21,956 nucleotides of DNA from Leucogyrophana mollusca (lineage: Eukaryota > Basidiomycota > Agaricomycetes > Boletales), in the NCBI GenBank assembly GCA_021014945.1, contig MU266448.1, forward strand, positions 60,519 through 82,474. The letters are read 5' to 3'. Positions 19,492 to 21,956 of the stretch are shown piece by piece. The notes under the pieces were generated by a model. That model did not search any database and was not told the DNA's origin. It saw only the letters and a program-made list of their open reading frames with translations. Numbering within the stretch: the stretch's first letter is position 1; each line of letters begins with the position of its first letter. The position numbers and the translations under genes were made by a program.

Positions 19492-20331
19492 GGGCGGGGA
19501 CGAGGCGGTTTTGTGAGGTGGGAGGAGATGGAGGCGTCGTGGAGGGAGGAGGTGGGGGGAGGCGGTAGTTGTGGGAGGGGAGAAGGGGAGTTTGGTGGTG
19601 CGTCGAGCTGGGTCTCGACTGGCGTGTGATGGAGCTGATCATCGGTTTAGGTCCTTTGGTAGGAGTGTGCGGTGGCGTAGCCGCATCATGTTTAGGTTGG
19701 CCTTTTGTGCCAGCTTATGTTGGGCACAGGTGGCTTTTGTGCTTGCGCATATCGGTGCCCTTTCTTACCGGCCCCCTTGCACCACCAAATTGGCCTCATC
19801 ATTCTTTGGATACAGGCCGCTGGCATTGTTAAGCTGGCACAAGGTTTGTGCCCTTGTTATGTATACCAAGGACTTGCGGGAAACTGATATGTATTCTTCC
19901 AGTGAGGTTCCTGCCTCGTCAGCGGGGCGAAGTATCTTGGGTTGTGTTAGGTGGGAGTTATGTTCTTGTATTATGGATTTTATGTGTTGTTCTTCTCTGT
20001 TGTGTTGCTGTTTTGTACCAATCTTACCCCTGCTATACAGTTTGTTATTCGGCTGAGGTTTAGTGTGAGGAATGGCTCATGGCGAAAATAAGTATGATGT
20101 GTTTGGGTGATGTACCATTGATTCAGCACACTACAGATCTATAAGTACTCAATTGGTTCCCTTCTTACTCAGGGGGGGTCTTTGAGGACAAGGTAGTCCC
20201 CTGAAGGTTAGATAGATGTAGAAGTACTCACATGGCCAGTGTCATATCCCGTGCAGCCACGCGCCCATATATCCCATTCCGGTTCCCTTTCCACCCCTTT
20301 CCATGCCCCTCTGATCCCTCCATCTAACATA
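19492..20331. other. No gene recognised; 3' flank of the kinase copy
   Basis: G-rich, then T/G-rich sequence with open frames but no domain, splice pattern or repeat that I can support. The first part resembles the sequence following the kinase tails in repeats A and B (gaggcggttttg here, gaggaggttttg at about 17831), so the homology may extend a little past the stop codon. Confidence 0.4.
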
Positions 20332-20806
20332 TGTTGGACTTAACGTTTTCCAGACTCGTTGCTCCGCCTCCAGTCCTCCAGACTCTCTGCCAGTCTCTTG
20401 GACTGAACACCACCTCACTGGATCTTCTGTATGTTGTCACTTAGGGTTTCGTTTTATTATGCATTGCCTCTTGTTAGCCTCCATATTAACTTTATTATTT
20501 ATCCTCTGTCTGTCACACTAATCCTATGTACATAGCCCCCTCCGTTTTTCTGGACCCACTCCATACTCCAGAGCTATCCCTTAGTTGTTTTCCTTATTGT
20601 TTCATTGCACCGGTTTCCAGTTACTATACTCCGTAACACAGCCCGACTCCGTAGTATAAATATTGCTCTGATGTATGTTCCCTTTCCTTAGTTCAAATAT
20701 CATCTTAATCACCTCCTCTGTGTTCTGCTCCTAATCTCCTATCCAATTATTTTCTCTAAGTCTTTCTGTAAGACTTCCTCTGTCTTCCTTACCCTCCGTT
20801 CTTCTT
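20332..20806 (+). mobile_element. Probable LTR (left part), interrupted by an hAT element
   Basis: It starts TGTTGGACTTAACG, whose reverse complement (CGTTAAGTCCAACA) is the usual style of LTR end in basidiomycetes (TG..CA). A TATA box, TATAAATA at 20655-20662, and a pyrimidine-rich stretch after it fit an LTR promoter. No internal retrotransposon genes are visible, and the other LTR end would lie beyond the hAT insertion, outside the window. It may be a solo LTR. Confidence 0.5.
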
Positions 20807-21956
20807 AGGGATTGGCATGGGTAGGGGTAACCCGCCAGGGGTCATGGGTATGGGTATCCCCGGGTATGGGTATGGGTGGCTCCGACAGGTACCCGTGACC
20901 CGTGGACCCTAGCCCCACATATCCGGCTGTGGCAGAGGTATGTGGTTACCTGGCAGCCGGCTATTGTAACTGTACATTACATCAAAAACCTTAATCTACT
21001 GTCGTAACCAAATTGCCTAATCCAGCCTTCATTTCCGCACTAAAGTCCTACCATGTTCTCAAAGAGGGTCATCAAGCCCACCGAAAAACTCAAGGCCCTA
21101 GCTGCCGAAGGACTCGACAAGCTCAAGCGGAAAGCTAGTAGTGACGGAGATTCCTTAAAGAAGTCAAAGAAGCTGAAGGGGCCAAAGGGGCCTGCCGAGA
21201 AGTCTACAAGATCTGATGACAAAGGGAAAGGTAAAGATAGCTCGGTGCAGGCACCCTCACCCGGCCCAAGTAATGAGAAGTTGGATCCACCAAGCCGTCG
21301 TGCAACAGTTCGTACTGAAGAAGAAGAAGCCACTTTATACTCAGATGCCGATGTTATTGAAATTGACGACAGAGACAACGGGGGTCCCGACAAAGGGTCA
21401 ACAAAGGATGACAGTGATGACGAGGCCTCAGAGGCCGAACTTGGTAGGTTTTGTCTATGCAGTGACAACAATTAACTTACAATAACTCCTAGAATGTCTG
21501 AAGAAGGACTGGAACTCACCCGTATATGCTTTCTTCGACCCAGTCCCTTTGATCGAGTATGTCAACGGCCGCCGTTCCCATGTTTTCAAGTGCTCTGCAA
21601 AGTCCTGCAAGAAAACTGTGCGTTGTTTTCTTGATAAGGGAGATGCCGGGTCCACAGGCAACATGCAAAAGCACATTAAGTCCTGTTGGGGAGAGGATGT
21701 CTTGAAGACTGCTGATCAGGCAAAAAACGCGGACGTTGCCCGATCCACAATTGTCAAGGAGCTGCTTGGAACCGGATCAATTACTGCTGCATTCGAACGA
21801 AAAGGGAAAGGCAAGATTACATACTCACACAGACAGCATACCAAGACTGAGACGAGGTAAGTGCTTTTCGTCACCCGTAACCAGGTTGGGGGTAATTACC
21901 GCTGTCACGCACCAAAAGTGTTTGGTAGCGAGAACATGGATTATTGACGAACCTAT
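20807..21956 (+). mobile_element. Left end of an hAT-family DNA transposon
   Basis: The end begins about TAGGGATTGGCATGGGTA and is followed by clustered ATGGGTA/GGGTA words and their complements (20815-20915), as in many fungal hAT termini. A BED-finger transposase gene follows at 21053. The exact first base and the 8-base target duplication cannot be fixed because the right end is outside the window. Confidence 0.65.
21053..21956 (+). CDS. hAT transposase N-terminus with BED-type zinc finger, truncated by window edge
   Basis: Exon 1 (21053-21443) encodes a Lys- and acidic-rich tail with nuclear-localisation-like runs (KKSKKLKGPKG). A 49-base intron (21444-21492) keeps the frame. Exon 2 (21493-21856) carries a BED-like finger: FKCSAKSCKK supplies two Cys, and NMQKHIKSCWG supplies His and Cys, expected to bind terminal DNA. 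It ends at a GTAAGT donor at 21857. The catalytic RNase-H-like domain and the C-terminal dimerisation domain lie beyond the window, so intactness is unknown. No clear continuation exon was found in the last 100 bases. Confidence 0.78.

Noticed and set aside
21040..21471. Minus-strand serine-rich 143-residue frame
   Set aside because: Reverse strand of the hAT transposase first exon.
1..21956. tRNA or rRNA genes
   Set aside because: I saw no convincing tRNA A/B boxes with a foldable cloverleaf and no rRNA core sequence on either strand, though this was checked only by eye.

Overview
The window reads as nuclear DNA from a filamentous basidiomycete, most likely an agaricomycete (mushroom-forming) fungus. 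The evidence is many 48-60 base GT..AG introns, a C2-NACHT-WD40 NLR-type gene, casein-kinase-1-like kinase copies, and fungal Tc1/mariner and hAT transposons. Introns break nearly every real gene, so the longest open frames are often only single exons or antisense shadows. I rebuilt the genes by joining exons by hand on GT/AG sites and phase. No splice model has been confirmed experimentally.

Layout, left to right. (1) 1-3187, minus: an apparently intact NLR-type gene with an N-terminal C2 domain, a helical linker, a NACHT NTPase and the beginning of a WD40 region that runs off the left edge. (2) 3648-6700: repeat copy A. It contains a small conserved ORF, an inserted fragment of a Pch2/TRIP13 AAA+ ATPase, and a wrecked casein-kinase-1 tail. 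(3) 6899-7113: the head of an NTF2-like (SigF-like) gene, frameshifted and cut off. (4) 7150-9440, minus: a second C2-NACHT gene, broken by several frameshifts and missing everything after NACHT. (5) 10020-11310, minus: a degraded dihydroxyacetone kinase with a purine-rich degenerate repeat expanded inside it. (6) 11865-13606 and 17100-17965: repeat copy B, related to copy A and split by a transposon. (7) 13607-17099: that transposon, a 3,493-base Tc1/mariner-type element with about 75-base inverted repeats and a TA target duplication. It carries two convergent, apparently intact, intron-containing genes: a 321-residue DDE transposase and a roughly 490-506 residue passenger protein I do not recognise. 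(8) 18295-19491: a casein-kinase-1-like gene with a frameshift and key catalytic residues changed to Asn. (9) 20332 to the right end: the probable start of an LTR, interrupted at about 20807 by the left end of an hAT element whose BED-finger transposase gene runs off the right edge.

Overall this looks like a fast-evolving accessory region. One live NLR and one recent, probably autonomous transposon sit among decayed fragments of otherwise ordinary genes (meiotic checkpoint ATPase, DHA kinase, CK1, NTF2-like). The most interesting item is the two-gene Tc1/mariner element with its intact unknown passenger. Its insertion into one of two related repeats leaves a natural empty site for comparison.
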